The translations under genes and the position numbers were made by a program. Of a stretch of DNA of 64,000 nucleotides, positions 62,103-64,000 are shown in pieces. The stretch's first letter is position 1, and every line of letters begins with the position of its first letter. Source of the stretch: Spirodela intermedia (lineage: Eukaryota > Streptophyta > Magnoliopsida > Alismatales > Araceae); NCBI GenBank assembly GCA_902729315.2, contig LR746267.1, forward strand, positions 2,866,886-2,930,885, given 5' to 3'. Below the pieces are notes generated by a model. That model did no database searches. It was not told the DNA's origin and worked only from the letters and a program-made list of their open reading frames with translations.

Positions 62103-63098
62103 TCACTGCAATTAGAAACCCCAAAGTCAACGACAAAGTTAAAAAAATAAATAATGGTAGTAGTAGTAGTAATAATATAATAATGATAAAATGAGGAGAG
62201 GGATTTCTGGGGAGAAGAGAGAACAAAGCAGAACAAGAACATGGAGAAGGAGGGGAGAGAGAGAGAGAGAGAGAGAGAGAAGGGTGGGAATTTTTGGATG
62301 ACCTGCTGCTGCTGCTGTTGTGGGTAGCCTGGATATCCCTGATATGAGGCATAAGCATACGCATTGGGGTCTTGAGGAGGAGGGTAGCCGCCGTAAGCTG
62401 CAGCCGCATCGTAGACTTGCCCACCATAGCCGTAGTACCCGCCTCCCCACTGACTCAGGTCCGTTTGGGGCTGAAGAAGAAGAAGAAGAAAAGTAGGCAG
62501 AATTTCAGCGTTCTTCAAAGGATCTGTGAGAGAGAGAGATGGAGAGTGAGAGAGAAAGAGAATGAAGGGGGCGGTAGAACTTCGCACAAGGAACATATGT
62601 TATCTGACTCACCGGCTTGCTGGAAGGGCTGCGGCCCCACGAGAGCCGGATGCTCTGGCCACCCAACTGGGCCCCATTCAGCATGAGCAGAGCTTCCTCG
62701 GCGCAGGCTCTGAGAAGAGGCGATTTCAGTGAAGAGGCATTAGTTTGAGCATAGATTGTGTCTAATAATAACCACCCGCACAACTAATCACTACGATTCG
62801 TTGACCCAGTGAGGGAGGAGAGTCAACCTGCTCGCGAATTGGACAAACCCACAGCGCTTGCCAACGGGTATCTTCACACCGACCAATTCTCCATACTGAC
62901 CGAAGACTTGCTTCAGGAGTTCATCGGTGACAGATGCATCCAACCCACCCACGAAGATCTACACTCAACAATATGGTACCCATCAATACCTCACTAAAAT
63001 AACAAAAAAAAATTAAATTAATGTTAGAGATTAAATACCCACAGTGGTATTGCTCGGATCGATATCCGTTTGTGTGGGTTGGGTGCCTGGGTAAGAAG
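62103..63098 (-). CDS. RBP45: RBP45-type RNA-binding protein, 3' exons (partial gene)
   Basis: Exons on the minus strand: 63098-63043, 62958-62828, 62709-62613, 62470-62303 and a proposed terminal exon whose stop codon is 62105-62103. The readable part encodes the linker SYPGTQPTQTDIDPSNTT, then the third RRM (RNP2 IFVGGL, RNP1 KRCGFVQF, and LNGAQLGGQSIRLSWGRSPSSK). The C-terminal tail is rich in Gly, Tyr and Gln (GGGYYGYGGQVYD, then six Gln). This is the layout of plant RBP45/47 nuclear poly(A)-binding proteins, which have three RRMs; RRM1 and RRM2 must lie beyond the right edge. Phases agree at all junctions. The terminal exon is inferred from the acceptor CTAATTGCAG, which puts TGA directly after the last Gln; an alternative 3' end is possible. 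Confidence 0.88.
62260..62280 (-). repeat. (CT)n tract in the last RBP45 intron
   Basis: On the gene's sense strand the donor GTCATC at 62302 is followed after about 20 bases by a short CT run. It is the weakest member of the donor-proximal CT tract set in this window. Confidence 0.75.
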
Positions 63099-64000
63099 CT
63101 GCAGATAACACGGAAGATGAGATGATTTCTTATCATTGAACTGCACGATATTTCATATGATTAAAAACACCGAGGCTCAATGCGAGGCAAAGACTAACTC
63201 AATTCAAAGAGAATAAATAAATATATACTTCAATCAGAGTGTATGTGTTAAACAGATAACAGATGACAGACCTTGATGCGTTTCCATGTGAAAGAGTTCA
63301 TGTTCTTCAGTGAAGATATTCCTATCACTATTTTGATAATGTTTCATTCTGAAGGATCTGGGTTGAACACCCAGACTAGAAATCACAGCCACCTAGACAA
63401 GATATTGCCTGAGTTCTTTTGCAATGGAGTTTCTTCCAAAAACGTGAGCTTTCATTTTTCAGCACAGGCAGTCGTTAATTAATCCATCTCAAGCATCAAA
63501 TATTCAGATATAATGCTGAAAAACGATGAGATGACGGATTAAAAGAAGAAAAAAAGAGGTAGAGTGTAGATTCATTGAGCAAGATAAGCATCAATTAAGC
63601 AACCAATGTCTGAAGTTTAAGCTATTTTTTGTACTAAATAACATCAGTTTCTATATTCTGTCGACGGAGAATATTCTCGGGGTGACATTGGCTTGAACTC
63701 TACAGTTTTTACCATGATCGGGTTCTCTTATCACTGTTCGAAGACCCAGTGACAAAGGACTCATACCAGCCACTCCATACAAAAACCCAGTCCATGTAGC
63801 CATTGCCCAGCCCAAGCACAGGAATACAAACGAGGGATCAAACAATGACCCTCCCCCCTTTCAACAAGGAAAAAAAGAGACCGTGGACGGCATTTAAAAA
63901 ACAAGTAAAATACTGCAAGATGGGCTCTAATCGACTAAATAATACGGAAATGATGGCTGAAATACGAACAAGAACAGAGAGGATACTAAGATAATGTTTG
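63099..64000 (-). other. Upstream intron of RBP45, running off the window
   Basis: Upstream of the acceptor at 63099-63100 no sequence encoding the end of RRM2 (a PMRI-like motif) was found on the minus strand, so this stretch is taken as intron. The small frames within it are not recognisable. The next exon is expected beyond the right edge. Confidence 0.55.

Noticed and set aside
61514-62596. A 360-codon minus-strand frame
   Set aside because: Only its RBP45 tail exon is real; the rest reads through introns, the intergenic gap and LPAT antisense sequence.

Overview
The window is nuclear DNA of a flowering plant. The protein-coding genes are typical of angiosperms, carry spliceosomal introns with GT..AG ends, and sit between long AT-rich stretches with decayed Ty1/copia retrotransposon sequence and abundant (CT)n/(GA)n microsatellites. 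The LPAT gene is closest, from memory, to the coconut/monocot PLS1-type enzyme, so a monocot or an early-diverging angiosperm is plausible, but the sequence alone does not fix the taxon. No tRNA, rRNA or CRISPR feature was found.

Layout. 1-10.3 kb: no convincing gene; one promoter-like G-box/TATA pair near 2.3 kb and a long nested CT repeat at 6.85-7.22 kb. 10.68-11.63 kb: a small intronless gene (MGNC... protein) with TATA box and (CT)n leader. 11.9-20.3 kb: gene-poor, with short tandem duplications, two diverged copies of one sequence block (12.05 and 18.33 kb) and an ACGT-core cluster near 19.1 kb. 23.06-25.86 kb (minus): a FAR1-RELATED SEQUENCE gene, a domesticated MULE transposase. 27.32-37.18 kb (minus): a complete nine-exon HSP70-16 (Hsp110-type) gene, all junctions resolved, 779 aa. 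38.1-43.5 kb: a decayed copia element in which gag, integrase, reverse transcriptase and RNase H traces can still be read in order, then an LTR end with a tRNA-iMet primer binding site. 44.5-45.1 kb: a degenerate modular CT-rich repeat. 46.07-46.62 kb: a second small intronless gene (basic protein) with the same TATA-(CT)n-ORF-(CT)n plan. 47.2-58.7 kb: AT-rich, gene-free. 59.24-61.75 kb (plus): a five-exon lysophosphatidic acid acyltransferase gene, 305 aa. 62.1 kb to the right edge (minus): the 3' part of an RBP45-type RNA-binding protein gene, tail-to-tail with LPAT.

The genes are unrelated housekeeping or regulatory functions (light-signalling type transcription factor, chaperone nucleotide-exchange factor, phospholipid synthesis, mRNA binding) and do not form a pathway. 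The most striking window-wide pattern is the placement of sense-strand (CT)n tracts: in 5' leaders, and within a few bases to about 20 bases of the splice donor in five introns of three genes. Two LPAT introns (75 and 147 nt) are also multiples of three without in-frame stops, so their retention would be readable. No unmistakably new biological system was seen.
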